Origin: Nostoc sp. UCD121
GTDB lineage: Bacteria; Cyanobacteriota; Cyanobacteriia; Cyanobacteriales; Nostocaceae
Assembly (NCBI RefSeq): GCF_014222285.1
Contig: NZ_JACKZS010000034.1
Location: 1 to 49,673 of the forward strand
Length of the DNA stretch: 49,673 nt
Reading direction: 5' to 3'
In this document: positions 1 to 9,017 of the stretch, piece by piece
Position numbering within the stretch: position 1 is the first letter of the stretch
How the letters are laid out: every line of letters begins with the position of its first letter
Position numbers and translations under genes: made by a program
The notes under the pieces: model-generated
What the model was told of the DNA's origin: nothing
The model's database searches: none
The model's input: only the letters and a program-made list of their open reading frames with translations

Positions 1-70
1 GGGCAGGGGGAGCAGGGGAGGCAGGGGAAGAAGAACTATTTATTGATTATTGACCAATGACTAATGACAA
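1..70. repeat. G-rich short repeat at window edge
   Basis: The first 30 bases are a run of GGCAGGGG-like units, the kind of low-complexity dispersed repeat common between cyanobacterial genes. The rest, up to the xisF start, is AT-rich and has no clear ribosome binding site. A similar G/C-rich repeat lies at 7720-7841. Confidence 0.5.
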
Positions 71-1435
71 ATGAAAATAATTGCCTACTCTTACACCAAT
101 CCGCTATTAGAATCTGCTCCCGATCAAGCTGATTGGGGATGGGAAGTGGATCGGGTTTATGAAGATTTGGGTAAGCCCGAGTCTTCTGCACAGGCTACGC
201 GAGAGTCCTACAGACACGCTACGCGAGAGTCCTTTGGACACGCTACGCGAACGCAATTACAACAATTATTTACCGATTGCGAAACTGAACCAGCAGATTA
301 TCTCTTGATTCGGCGACTGGAAGAATTAGGGGATACTGTAGAGGAAATTAGCGATCGCTTGCATAAACTCGAAGCGATGGGAGTAGCGATAATCGCTACA
401 GAACAGCCCTATACTTCCGAAAATTACCCTCTGGGTGCTGACTTGCTGAATTTGCTAAATGCAATCCAACGTCAACAACGTAGCCGTCGCATCCGTCAAG
501 GACACGCCCGTAATCGTCTTGAGGTTGCACCGCCACCTGGTAAAGTTCCATACGGCTATCGCAGAGGTAAAGGAAAATATACTGTTGATCGTAGTACTTC
601 ACCAGTAGTCAAAGATTTTTTTGAACACTTTTTACTCTATGGTTCCCTGCGGGGTTCGGTTCGTTACTTGGCGAAAAAATACGGCAAGAAAATCTCTGTC
701 ACAACTGGGCGACGCTGGCTGACTAATCCAGTTTATCGAGGTAATACAGCTTACCAAAATGGTGAAATTATTTCTAATACACATATTCCGATAATTTCTA
801 AAGAAGAAGCAGCCCAAGTTGACCGACTTTTACGCCGTAACAGCCGTTTACCATCCCGAACTGCTAGCGCTAGGCGTTCTTTAGCTGGGTTGGTTGTCTG
901 TGCTGAGTGTCAGTCACATTTGACAGTTACTCGTGTCACCCAACGCAACCAAGATAAGGAGTATCTTTATTTACGTTCTACTAGCTGTCCTCAACGCCCA
1001 AAGTGTAAGGCTATTCCCTACCAAGAAGTGTTGGAACATACAATTGAAACCGTTTGCCGTGACTTACCCTTAGCTGTCGCGGGGATGAATTTTCCCCAAT
1101 TGGATGCAGTCAAGAATAATTTAGCGCAAGCGATCGCTCGTCAGCAAGAAATACTTGCTCAGTTACCTGCTTTAATCGAAACTGGGATTTTAGATATTGA
1201 AACAGCAAAGCTAAGGGCTTACAAACTCCGCACAGAAATTTCTGCACTTGAAGCAAAGTTGGCAACTCTTCCGCCAGTTAATTTGCGTTCTGTTGCTCAA
1301 GCTGTTTCCATACCCCAATTTTGGTTAGATTTGTCGGAAACAGAGCGACGATTTTACTTTCGAGAATTTATCCGACAAATTGATATTACTATTCAGAATA
1401 AAGAGTTGCAATTACAAGTTATTTTCATTTTTTAG
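71..1435 (+). CDS. xisF: XisF-like large serine site-specific recombinase
   Basis: This 454-residue protein resembles XisF, the recombinase that excises the fdxN element during heterocyst differentiation. The N-terminal resolvase-like domain (about 1-150) starts MKIIAYSYTNPLLES and has the Arg-containing segment YLLIRRLEELGD. A recombinase domain follows (about 150-270, with PYGYRRGKGKY). Next is a zinc ribbon with Cys pairs near CAEC and CPQRPKC, then a C-terminal helical region rich in Gln and Leu. Compared with remembered XisF proteins it carries about 24 extra residues after DLG (roughly residues 35-59), encoded by a dispersed DNA repeat. No fdxN, nif genes or partner recombination factors are in the window, so it may act on another element or be a stand-alone copy. 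Confidence 0.8.
   Translation: MKIIAYSYTNPLLESAPDQADWGWEVDRVYEDLGKPESSAQATRESYRHATRESFGHATRTQLQQLFTDCETEPADYLLIRRLEELGDTVEEISDRLHKLEAMGVAIIATEQPYTSENYPLGADLLNLLNAIQRQQRSRRIRQGHARNRLEVAPPPGKVPYGYRRGKGKYTVDRSTSPVVKDFFEHFLLYGSLRGSVRYLAKKYGKKISVTTGRRWLTNPVYRGNTAYQNGEIISNTHIPIISKEEAAQVDRLLRRNSRLPSRTASARRSLAGLVVCAECQSHLTVTRVTQRNQDKEYLYLRSTSCPQRPKCKAIPYQEVLEHTIETVCRDLPLAVAGMNFPQLDAVKNNLAQAIARQQEILAQLPALIETGILDIETAKLRAYKLRTEISALEAKLATLPPVNLRSVAQAVSIPQFWLDLSETERRFYFREFIRQIDITIQNKELQLQVIFIF
172..252 (+). repeat. In-frame dispersed repeat inside xisF
   Basis: GCTACGCGA recurs three times, each copy separated by GAGTCC plus a few bases, ending at ACACGCTACGCGA. This is a cyanobacterial dispersed repeat of the kind normally found between genes. 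Here it is read in frame and gives the ATRES and ATRT peptide repeats. It falls where remembered XisF proteins go directly from DLG to TQLQQL. Confidence 0.7.
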
Positions 1436-1568
1436 TAGCAATATTAAGGATACGAAAACAGAAACTTGTATCAATATTAATAGCTAAATTACTCACTATT
1501 CAACCACGAATAGATTTTAAATTTTACCTAATTGTGATTATAAAACGTTTCTAACTTTCAATTTTATT

Positions 1569-1666
1569 GCTCATTAGTGTGTCTCGTTATCTCGTTCCCA
1601 GTTTCCGAGTGGGAATGCTTAACATGAGACTCTGCCTGTTAACTTTTGGCAGAGACAATGATGAGC
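1569..1666. repeat. Palindromic dispersed intergenic repeat
   Basis: The outer arms GCTCAT (1569-1574) and ATGAGC (1661-1666) enclose two hairpins. TTCCCA (1595-1600) pairs with TGGGAA (1610-1615), and TCTGCC (1631-1636) with GGCAGA (1648-1653). The CTCGTTCCCAG..TGGGAATGC core is a familiar cyanobacterial intergenic repeat. The rest of 1436-2065 is AT-rich, and I see no other gene there. Confidence 0.6.
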
Positions 1667-2065
1667 ATTTCAAGCCTATGGCTAGAAATGAGGCTATTAG
1701 TCTTAGAATAAATTCCAAGGTAAAATGCTAACGAACCGGAAGATTTAAAAAATGTTGGTAATTACTTAAGGATTTTCCCAAAACTATATGCACTAAGGGC
1801 AATATCCTGCGGTAAGCCGCTTATCTACGATCGCGCAACGTATTGCAGATAGATGCTCCGCGTAGCTTGCTTCGACCTGGAGTATACGTCTACATAAATT
1901 TTACTTACCTAATAATTAGGGTTTTGGCTACTGTTTGCGTAAGTCCTATTCTTATCCAAATAAATTAAAACTAATTTATTTAAGTGTTCAGCACGTCATT
2001 AAAACACTGGAACAAATTCTGCGTATATTTTTGAATTTAGCTAGATAAAAATTAAACTAAGCGTC

Positions 2066-2212
2066 ATGCTCAAAACAAAGCAAGTACAAGTTAATTTACG
2101 GATTAAGCAACAGGTAATAAATAATTTCTTGACTGTATTATTTTTATCATTTTTCGGTTTATATGTTATTTCATTAGTTAAGATAAATTTTTCAAAAAAT
2201 AGCGCTAATTAG
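2066..2212 (+). CDS. Possible small single-span membrane protein
   Basis: An ATG opens a 48-codon frame ending in TAG. It has a basic, polar N-terminus (MLKTKQVQVNLRIKQQ), then a hydrophobic stretch of about 18 residues (residues 22-39, FLTVLFLSFFGLYVISL), then a short polar tail. That is the profile of a one-helix membrane protein with a cytoplasmic basic end. It sits 127 bases upstream of the GT39 gene on the same strand. No strong ribosome binding site is visible and the region is AT-rich, so the frame could be chance. I do not recognise a family. Confidence 0.3.
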   Translation: MLKTKQVQVNLRIKQQVINNFLTVLFLSFFGLYVISLVKINFSKNSAN

Positions 2213-2339
2213 ATAAAGTTGAGTTAATCTTGGAAACTAGCAATTGTTAAGAATATACGTTGCTACTGGGTGGCAACATTGGAGATTCGCTTTGGTCTCT
2301 ATGTAATCAAACCAGCAAGTAAAATGATTAACATAGAAT

Positions 2340-3959
2340 ATGCAAGAAGGAAGCTTTATTTGGAGTCATCTAGAAAAACAGCATCGCACGGTTGGCAGAT
2401 GGATTGATTGGGTATGGCTAATAGTATTGCTGTTGGCAGCAGTATTACTGTTTAGCATCAATCTGGGAGGATTGCCCCTGCGAGATTGGGATGAAGGGAC
2501 TGTGGCACAGGTTGCTCGTGAAATTTGGCACGCCCCAGCAGGTTCAATGCGTTGGCTTTTCCCAACGCTAGGAGGCGAACCATATCATAACAAGCCGCCT
2601 TTGATACATTTGCTAATTGCCTGGGCTTATTCTCTAGGAGGCGAAAATGAGTTTACAACTCGTCTACCTGGAGCAATTTTAACAGCGACATCTGTACCTT
2701 TACTGTATTGCATTGCTCGAGAGATATTTCGCCAACGTTGGGCTGCTATTTATAGCGCTTTGATTTATCTAACAATGCTACCTGTGGTGCGTCATGGGCG
2801 CTTGGCAATGTTGGATGGGGCGATGGTAAGTTTTTTGATGGTGATGATGTTGTGCGTGTTGCGATCGCGCCGAGATTTACGTTATTGCCTTGGTGTTGGT
2901 GTCAGTTTTGGGTTAATTTGCCTAACTCAAGGACTGTTAGGTGTGTTGCTAGGTGCGATCGCGATCGTATTTCTGTTTTGGGATACGCCACGACTGCTCA
3001 CCTGCTACTATCTGTGGATAGCAATCTTCATTGGCATTTTGCCTGTAGCTGGTTGGTATAGTGCCCAACTAATTCATTATGGTTACACTTTCGCCCAAGT
3101 TGGGCTTGTAAACCCATCACTAGGTCGAATTGGCTCATTTGTAGAAGGTAATTCTGAACCGCCTTGGTACTATGTGGTTGAACTTCTCAAGTACACATGG
3201 CCGTGGTTATTATTCTTACCGCAAACTGTCCGCTTAACCTGGGAAAATCGCAACCTTAGCTGGGCAAAACTAGTAATGGCGTGGAGTGGTGTTTATCTAT
3301 TGGTAATTTCTTTCATGATTACCAAAGTCCCCTGGTATTTATTCCCGATTTACCCCAGTTTAGCTTTAGCTTTTGGTATCCAGTTATCAGAGACAGAAAA
3401 TTCGCCTTTACTTTCATCCTATCCCCGTGCTTGGGTTGCTGGTTTGGCGATACTTGCTGTAGTTGCTTCTGCTGGTAGCATTTATTTCAGTTGGGGTACA
3501 ACATCACAAACAGATTTACAACTGATTTTTGCCGCAGTCGCTTTAACTATGACCTTAGCAGCTATTTTGGCAGAGCGAGGCGACGGGCAATTCCTGAAGA
3601 TTTTGTTTTGGGGAAGTTACCTTTCGCTGCTGCTGTTAATGAAATCTAACTACTGGGTTTGGGAATTATCTGAAGCCTATCCAGTTAAACCAGTGGCCGC
3701 CATGATTGTGCGGGCAAATCCGGCTACAAGGAAGATTTACACATCTTTTGCTTATCATCGTCCCTCGTTGGATTATTATAGCGATCGCACCATCATTCCC
3801 GCTTCTGTTGGTGAACTGGAATATTATTGGCACTACAACGGGCAACCCTACTTTCTACTTCATGCATCTGCTTTGAACAATCTCCAACTAGATTCGATGA
3901 AGTTAATTGACCAAGCTGAAGGCTGGAAGTTAGTTACAAAAGAAATTAATCGTCTGTAA
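2340..3959 (+). CDS. GT39-family membrane glycosyltransferase (ArnT/PMT-like)
   Basis: A 539-residue polytopic protein of the GT-C fold. The first membrane helix (about 23-45) is followed by the loop motif RDWDEGTVAQVAREIW. Its acidic DWDE is the usual catalytic position in ArnT/PMT-type enzymes, which move sugars from polyprenyl-phosphate donors to lipids or proteins on the outer face of the membrane. GEPYHNKPPLIHLLIAW is also typical of bacterial GT39 proteins. About 11-12 hydrophobic helices follow, then a soluble C-terminal domain of about 100 residues. Length is normal for the family. Acceptor and donor cannot be read from the sequence. It converges with the alcohol dehydrogenase gene downstream. 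Confidence 0.85.
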   Translation: MQEGSFIWSHLEKQHRTVGRWIDWVWLIVLLLAAVLLFSINLGGLPLRDWDEGTVAQVAREIWHAPAGSMRWLFPTLGGEPYHNKPPLIHLLIAWAYSLGGENEFTTRLPGAILTATSVPLLYCIAREIFRQRWAAIYSALIYLTMLPVVRHGRLAMLDGAMVSFLMVMMLCVLRSRRDLRYCLGVGVSFGLICLTQGLLGVLLGAIAIVFLFWDTPRLLTCYYLWIAIFIGILPVAGWYSAQLIHYGYTFAQVGLVNPSLGRIGSFVEGNSEPPWYYVVELLKYTWPWLLFLPQTVRLTWENRNLSWAKLVMAWSGVYLLVISFMITKVPWYLFPIYPSLALAFGIQLSETENSPLLSSYPRAWVAGLAILAVVASAGSIYFSWGTTSQTDLQLIFAAVALTMTLAAILAERGDGQFLKILFWGSYLSLLLLMKSNYWVWELSEAYPVKPVAAMIVRANPATRKIYTSFAYHRPSLDYYSDRTIIPASVGELEYYWHYNGQPYFLLHASALNNLQLDSMKLIDQAEGWKLVTKEINRL

Positions 3960-4028
3960 GTAGGGTATTGGGCATTGGGCATTGGGTATTGGTTATTAAA
4001 TTCTTGCTCACACTGTCACTAACATGAT
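3960..4028. repeat. TTGGGCA-type tandem repeat between convergent genes
   Basis: Several near-copies of GGGCATTGGGTATT fill the 69-base gap between the convergent GT39 and alcohol dehydrogenase genes. Low-complexity spacers of this kind also occur at 7720-7760 and 36540-36590. Confidence 0.5.
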
Positions 4029-5078
4029 CTAAGGAATCATCGCTACCTTAATTACTTGTCGCGCCTTCATCTCACAAAACACCTGTTCTAAATCTTTTAA
4101 TGGTCGCTGTTCACTAATAAGTAACTCAAAGGGTATTTTGCGACTAGCGATCAGTGCCAACGCCTGCCGCACATACTCTGGTGTATTGTGAAACACGCCT
4201 TTGATTGTCAGTTCGCTGTAGTGTAGCTGTTCTGTATTGACGGTAATGCTGGTATCTCGTGGACATCCACCGAATAAGTTAACTGTTGCACCAGGACGGG
4301 CGCAGGCGATCGCAGTTTCCCAAACACTTGGTACACCTGTGGCTTCAATCACTACATCTGCGCCCCGTCCTTGGGTGAGTTCTTTCACCACATTGGCAAT
4401 ATCCGGGATTTGATGATAATTAAAAGTCTGGGTTGCACCCAATTTCTGACCAATTTCTAGCCTGTGGTGATTACCTCCCCATAGCAACACCTCAGCTTTC
4501 CCACTCAACGCCGCCACAAACATCAGCCCAATCGCCCCATCTCCTAAGACGACTACTCGATCTTTGGGCTTGATATTAGAACGGGCTACACCATGCAAAA
4601 CACAAGCTAAGGGTTCCGTCATCGCTGCTAATTCCCACGGCAACTCATCGGGAATCTGCAACAAATTATGCTCTACTATGGGTGCGGGAATTTTCAAGTA
4701 TTCCGCAAAAGTCCCGTTATTCCATGTCAGATTTGGGCATAAAGAATACTCTTGGCGTTGACAAAAAAAGCATTTCATGCAGGGGGCAGAATTATTAGCA
4801 ACGATGCGATCGCCTACTTGCCAATTTGTAACGCCTGCACCCAAGGCAACAATTCGCCCAGCACTTTCGTGACCAAATAGCGTCGGCGGTTTCAACATCT
4901 TGGCATGACCACCACGCCGCCAAACTTTCAAATCTGTACCACAAGTTGTTGCTGCCCCCACTTGAATCACAACTTCGCCAGCCGCCGGTGTGGGGTCAGG
5001 AACTTGCTCTAACCGTAAATCTTCTTGCCCATAAAGTAACGCTGCTAACAAAGCTTTAAACCTATCAATTAGCTCCAT
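4029..5078 (-). CDS. Zinc-dependent medium-chain alcohol dehydrogenase
   Basis: A 349-residue member of the zinc-binding medium-chain dehydrogenase superfamily, close in layout to sorbitol and threonine dehydrogenases. The catalytic zinc region has CGTDLKVW and GHESAGRI. The structural zinc lobe has four Cys in CMKCFFCQRQEYSLC. The Rossmann motif is VVVLGDGAIGLMFV, for NAD(P). The glycine-rich segment GATVNLFGGCP lies in the cofactor domain. The usual family start would be near KALLAALLYGQ, so the annotated N-terminus may be a few residues long. It is the last gene of a minus-strand series after GT4 and the zinc-ribbon protein. The substrate is unknown. Confidence 0.85.
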   Translation of the reverse strand: MELIDRFKALLAALLYGQEDLRLEQVPDPTPAAGEVVIQVGAATTCGTDLKVWRRGGHAKMLKPPTLFGHESAGRIVALGAGVTNWQVGDRIVANNSAPCMKCFFCQRQEYSLCPNLTWNNGTFAEYLKIPAPIVEHNLLQIPDELPWELAAMTEPLACVLHGVARSNIKPKDRVVVLGDGAIGLMFVAALSGKAEVLLWGGNHHRLEIGQKLGATQTFNYHQIPDIANVVKELTQGRGADVVIEATGVPSVWETAIACARPGATVNLFGGCPRDTSITVNTEQLHYSELTIKGVFHNTPEYVRQALALIASRKIPFELLISEQRPLKDLEQVFCEMKARQVIKVAMIP

Positions 5079-5167
5079 CCGATTTTATCAGTTGGAGCTA
5101 ATTTATAGGTCTAAACAAATCAGTATTGATTTTTAGTCAAGTTTTATCTATTTAAAAATTGCAAGAA

Positions 5168-5353
5168 CTAGGTATTTACCACTGGCTGGGGAACAACTCC
5201 GGTGTTACGGGTATCCACATTAGGTAAGCGAATAACAGTTAATAACGGTACTTCTTGTCGGCACGACAGGCAAAACCAATATAGTTCACCATGACGAGCA
5301 TGACGCAGGAGGGAACCACCGCAACATGGGCAAGTGTTGGCTCTCGTACTCAT
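5168..5353 (-). CDS. Small zinc-ribbon protein
   Basis: A 61-residue protein with two CxxC-type pairs, CPCCGG near residue 8 and FCLSC near residue 28, fitting a single zinc ribbon. The tail (VIRLPNVDTRNTGVVPQ) is probably disordered. A clear Shine-Dalgarno, AAGGAGG, lies about 8 bases before the ATG, which supports a real gene despite its size. It sits between the GT4 gene (57 bases upstream) and the alcohol dehydrogenase gene. Many cyanobacteria encode similar unnamed zinc-ribbon miniproteins. The function is unknown; nucleic-acid or protein binding is a guess. Confidence 0.7.
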   Translation of the reverse strand: MSTRANTCPCCGGSLLRHARHGELYWFCLSCRQEVPLLTVIRLPNVDTRNTGVVPQPVVNT

Positions 5354-5409
5354 ACCAATGTCCTCCTTAAAAAAATTTGTTGTTTAAACTCAGTAAAAAA
5401 AGCAGTTAA

Positions 5410-6480
5410 TTAAAAACGTATTTTGGCAGCATAAACGCGACCATTCGATTCTATGCGGTCTTTAATAATTTGTCTGTAAATAGCTTCATATCCGTTAACC
5501 ATTTGGTTAACACTAAAGTTGCTTTCTACATGTTTTCGACAGGTTTGACGATTGAGTTCCAAAGCTAGGGGAATCATTGCGGTCATTTCTGCATAGCTTT
5601 TGCAGATAAAGCCTGTTTTCCCGTGGGCAATTACTTCAGGTACTGAACCGAAATTCATGGCAATTACTGGTGTACCAGTTGCCATTGATTCAATCATTAC
5701 TAATCCAAAAGGTTCTTGCCAGTTAATGGGAAAAAGAGTTATGGCAGCATTGCCCAAAAGTTCAGTTTTTTCGGCGTGGTTAATTTCGCCAAGATATTCA
5801 ATTTGCTGACCATCAATGTGGGGGGCAATCTCTTGTTCAAAAAACTCAGAGTCGCCGACATCAACCTTTCCTGCCATCTTTAAGCGCCAACCACTCTGCT
5901 TTGCAATAGCGATCGCATGATGTGGCCCTTTTTCTGGCGAAAAACGACCTAAAAATGCCAAATATAGAGGTTCTGACGGTTGGGCTACGAAAGGATAATC
6001 TGCTAGCTCAATTCCGTTATAAACAGTGCCAACATAATTTAGATCGACTTGACGCTGCGAGTTACTAATGCTGACGTATGGTTGCTTCTGGTAGTAGCTA
6101 AATGCGTGCCGGGTGTCGTTGGTAAAATTATTGTGCAGGGTATGCACCGTAGAAGTTGCTGTTATAAAACTCGCTAAAGGTAATGCCGAAATCCCTACAT
6201 GAGAATGGATAAGATCGAATTCTTTAGCACGTTGGTAAACTTGGCTCAGTTCTAGCATTTCGTACACTGCATACTCTTTAACATTCGGGTCTAAGCGCAA
6301 TGCACGTGGATAAACTGCTTCTAAATGAGCCAAAGTTTGAGAATCGCCAGAGGCAAATAATGTTACCTCATGACCGCGATGAACAAGTTCATCAGTCAAG
6401 CGACTCACTACCAGTTCTATTCCTCCATAACTAGGAGGTGGAACCCTTTCCCATAAGGGGGCAACTTGAGCGATTTTCAT
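5410..6480 (-). CDS. GT4-family glycosyltransferase
   Basis: A 356-residue GT-B glycosyltransferase. The N-terminal Rossmann half starts MKIAQVAPLWERVPPPSYGG and contains RGHEVTLFASGDS, typical of the acceptor domain. The C-terminal half has LAFLGRFSPEKGPHHAI, then the retaining-enzyme signature EPFGLVMIESMATGTPVIA with the two Glu seven residues apart. Such enzymes transfer a sugar from a nucleotide-sugar to a lipid, polysaccharide or small acceptor. It is the first gene of the minus-strand series and has a 456-base upstream gap that should hold the promoter. Donor and acceptor are not predictable here. Confidence 0.87.
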   Translation of the reverse strand: MKIAQVAPLWERVPPPSYGGIELVVSRLTDELVHRGHEVTLFASGDSQTLAHLEAVYPRALRLDPNVKEYAVYEMLELSQVYQRAKEFDLIHSHVGISALPLASFITATSTVHTLHNNFTNDTRHAFSYYQKQPYVSISNSQRQVDLNYVGTVYNGIELADYPFVAQPSEPLYLAFLGRFSPEKGPHHAIAIAKQSGWRLKMAGKVDVGDSEFFEQEIAPHIDGQQIEYLGEINHAEKTELLGNAAITLFPINWQEPFGLVMIESMATGTPVIAMNFGSVPEVIAHGKTGFICKSYAEMTAMIPLALELNRQTCRKHVESNFSVNQMVNGYEAIYRQIIKDRIESNGRVYAAKIRF

Positions 6481-6936
6481 AAGTTTTTTTGGTTCAGTCT
6501 ATGAAATTGTCCTCAATATAATGAGTTGCATCATTATTGTATGAGACAAGAGCATTTGTACTTACTATTTTGACATTTAAATTTACCTAACAGGCTATCA
6601 AAAGTGCAATACCGATTAACCGTCCCGTAAATTTTCTATCGATAAATCTAAAAGACTATTCGGTAAAATTCAGCCCTGAGTTATATTTCTAACGTATAAC
6701 TAATCAATTAGTTGTTGCATCTGTCTTGGGGATCATAATGAAGTAGAATATTTTGTAGCAGAACTTACAAAATTGAATATTTGGTAGCTGACAATACTAA
6801 AATATTCAATGGGATCAAATGATTAAAGGTTTGTTTAAAGGTAATTGGGAAATGCAAAAGAAATTATAAATATTAAGTAATTGTACAATAATTACACAAT
6901 TTGTAATTATTAAATTTCAAAAAATTCTGATAACTA
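6481..6936. other. AT-rich divergent intergenic region
   Basis: This gap lies between the divergent GT4 and exonuclease III genes and should contain both promoters. It is AT-rich with no hairpin, RNA gene or convincing coding frame. A 16-codon frame beginning at the ATG near 6820 looks like chance. Confidence 0.5.
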
Positions 6937-7719
6937 ATGAAAATCGCTACTTGGAACGTCAACTCAATTCGCACTCGCCTCGAACAGGTTACTGATTGGT
7001 TAACTAACAATCCCGTTGATGTTCTCTGCTTACAAGAAACCAAAGTTGCGGATGCCGAGTTTCCGCGATCGCCTTTTGAGCAGTTGGGCTATAACCTTTA
7101 TATATCAGGACAGAAATCTTATAACGGCGTAGCCCTGATTAGCCGGCAGCCACTTTTAAACGTAAGTAGCGGGTTTAGGGCGATTTTGCCAGATTTACAT
7201 CACGAATGGGATGAGCAAAAGCGGGTCATTACAGGTGTAATTGATGGTGTTCGGATTGTTAACTTATACGTTCCCAATGGTGCAGCAGTAGGAACTGAAA
7301 AATATGAATACAAACTGCGCTGGTTAGCAGCGCTACACGAGTATTTGCGATTGCTCGTACTGTCAGAACGTGCAATTTGTGTGTGCGGTGACTTCAACAT
7401 CGCCCTAGAAGATAAGGATATTCACGAGCAAGTGAGTACAGAAAATCACATTATGGCAACAGAAACCGAGCGCCAAGCCTTACGGGAGATTCTGCAACTG
7501 GGATTTGCCGATGCTTTCCGCAAATTCACCACAGAAGGCGGAAATTATAGCTGGTGGGATTATCGCGCCGCCGCCTTTCGTCGCAACTTAGGTTGGCGGA
7601 TTGACCATCACTATCTCACACCCGTGCTATATGAGCGTGCTACAAGTTGCATCATTGATACCGCACCCAGAAAATTAACCCAACCCAGCGACCATACGCC
7701 GGTAATTGTGGAATTTTGA
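6937..7719 (+). CDS. xth: Exodeoxyribonuclease III (AP endonuclease family)
   Basis: A 260-residue protein with every signature of the exonuclease III/AP endonuclease family. MKIATWNVNSIRTR supplies the first metal-site Asn, LCLQETK the metal-binding Glu, and YNGVALISR follows. CVCGDFNIAL carries the catalytic Asp-Asn pair, RIDHHYLT is near the end, and the C-terminal SDHTPVIVEF has the catalytic Asp-His. The enzyme cuts DNA 5' of abasic sites and trims 3' ends in base-excision repair. Length is normal. It stands alone, with repeats downstream and a divergent gene upstream. Confidence 0.95.
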   Translation: MKIATWNVNSIRTRLEQVTDWLTNNPVDVLCLQETKVADAEFPRSPFEQLGYNLYISGQKSYNGVALISRQPLLNVSSGFRAILPDLHHEWDEQKRVITGVIDGVRIVNLYVPNGAAVGTEKYEYKLRWLAALHEYLRLLVLSERAICVCGDFNIALEDKDIHEQVSTENHIMATETERQALREILQLGFADAFRKFTTEGGNYSWWDYRAAAFRRNLGWRIDHHYLTPVLYERATSCIIDTAPRKLTQPSDHTPVIVEF

Positions 7720-7841
7720 ATTTGGGAATTGGGAATTGGGAAGAGGACAAGGAGAATTGGGAACAAAGGCAAAGACTTGTTTCAAGTTCTCACTTCTGTG
7801 TCCCCTTGTCCCCTGCCCCCTGCTCCATTCCCCATTCCCTA
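7720..7841. repeat. Low-complexity repeat cluster
   Basis: GGGAATTGGGAATTGGGAAG units are followed by CCCCTTGTCCCCTGCCCCCTG and CCCCATTCCC units, so the segment can fold back on itself. It separates exonuclease III from the convergent HopA1-like gene and could act as a terminator. There is no coding frame, and no RiPP precursor is hidden here. Confidence 0.5.
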
Positions 7842-8930
7842 TCAATTTAAGGGGTTATATATATCCTCAGAACTGGGATTGAGATAAGGACGCTGCAAAT
7901 CTATTAGGTGTCGCGCAAAGTGTTGGTCAATAACTCTCATCCGTTCTTCCATTGCATTCTTACCTTTCTGCCAAGCTTCCAACAAAGCATTGGCGACAAT
8001 TTGGCAACGATTCATCCCAAAACTTTCCTGTGCGGCAAATTTTTGGGTTGGTTCTTCAGCTAAACCTAAACCTGGGGCTAGAAATTTTGTAAACAAGGGG
8101 ATTTCGGGCTGGAAATCGGATTGATTTTCTAGATAAATAGCCTGAAGGATGGTGCGGATTGCTGGATAGTCGGGGAGTTCAAAGTAGAGTAGTCCCGAAT
8201 CATAGCGTCCATAAGCAGAAGGGTTGTGAAGAACCTGAAAGCTAAAGGGAATCGAAGCTGCATTCAATTGCAGTGTCAGGCTTTCCATGAGAGCGATCGC
8301 ACCAGATGGCGTAAAGTTAAAGTAAATTCGCCCTGCTCCCAAATCAGCATCGGGGTTGCTTTGCCGTTCCTGTCCGACATTACTAACTGCCAAGTAAGAG
8401 CCATTTTGCAATCGATTTTTGGGCATCCAGATTGCTACCATGTCACCTACTTTGGTAGATTTTTTGCTGGATTTGAGGTGGCAGTCTGGCTCAACATAAA
8501 GTGTTAAACCGCCTTTAGTCACAGCCATAGTCCCATCAGGTTCTTTTCGCAATACCTGCCATTGAGGGTCAAAGTAACCTATGCCGTGATTACTGGCGTG
8601 TAAATGCTCGTAAAAGTTCCAATCAATTTCTAAGATGGAATTATCTGCTAAATTATGCTTTGATGGGCAATTACTACTATCAGTATTGACTGCTAAAGTA
8701 CTTTGCAGAGAGCCATTGTAATAGATCCCATAAAGAAAGTTCCGCAGCAGTAGAGTTAGATATTTCTGTTGTAAATCTACAGAATTTTGCTGAAATCTAT
8801 CGGCTACTTTAGTCGGCAGAGCAAAGGGTTGATAATTGGGATGATAAATACAAAAATTCGGTTCAATCTGAATATTCTTAGCAATATCGAATAGAGAATT
8901 TAGCGGTTGATTGATAGAGTAATTTAGCAT
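7842..8930 (-). CDS. HopA1-like protein (putative RiPP phospho-lyase partner)
   Basis: A 362-residue protein that I place in the T3SS effector HopA1-like family, widespread in cyanobacteria. The assignment rests on overall similarity (for example GTMAVTKGGLTLYVEPDC, RIYFNFTPSGAIALME and HNPSAYGRYDSGLLYFE) and on the neighbouring phosphotransferase. In known RiPP pathways (TvaD of thioviridamide, LxmY of lexapeptide) HopA1-family proteins work with a kinase and remove phosphate from phospho-Ser/Thr to give dehydro-amino acids. No signal peptide or membrane helix is seen. It lies 87 bases downstream of the phosphotransferase on the same strand, with a short repeat between them. A true effector role is unlikely in a free-living cyanobacterium. 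Confidence 0.7.
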   Translation of the reverse strand: MLNYSINQPLNSLFDIAKNIQIEPNFCIYHPNYQPFALPTKVADRFQQNSVDLQQKYLTLLLRNFLYGIYYNGSLQSTLAVNTDSSNCPSKHNLADNSILEIDWNFYEHLHASNHGIGYFDPQWQVLRKEPDGTMAVTKGGLTLYVEPDCHLKSSKKSTKVGDMVAIWMPKNRLQNGSYLAVSNVGQERQSNPDADLGAGRIYFNFTPSGAIALMESLTLQLNAASIPFSFQVLHNPSAYGRYDSGLLYFELPDYPAIRTILQAIYLENQSDFQPEIPLFTKFLAPGLGLAEEPTQKFAAQESFGMNRCQIVANALLEAWQKGKNAMEERMRVIDQHFARHLIDLQRPYLNPSSEDIYNPLN

Positions 8931-8955
8931 TAATCCATTTAGAATTCAAACTTTA

Positions 8956-8989
8956 AAAACATAATTCAGGAGTCAGGAGTCAGGAGTCA
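8956..8989. repeat. CAGGAGT short tandem repeat
   Basis: CAGGAGT is repeated about four times in the gap between the phosphotransferase and HopA1-like genes. It resembles the low-complexity repeats elsewhere in the window, and the gap holds no precursor-peptide frame. Confidence 0.5.
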
Positions 8990-9017
8990 GAATTTATAAT
9001 TGTTCTGCTCCCTGCTA

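Noticed and set aside
71..1435. An fdxN-type excision element in the window
   Set aside because: Only the recombinase is present; no fdxN or nif fragment and no paired short direct repeats that would mark att sites were found by eye.
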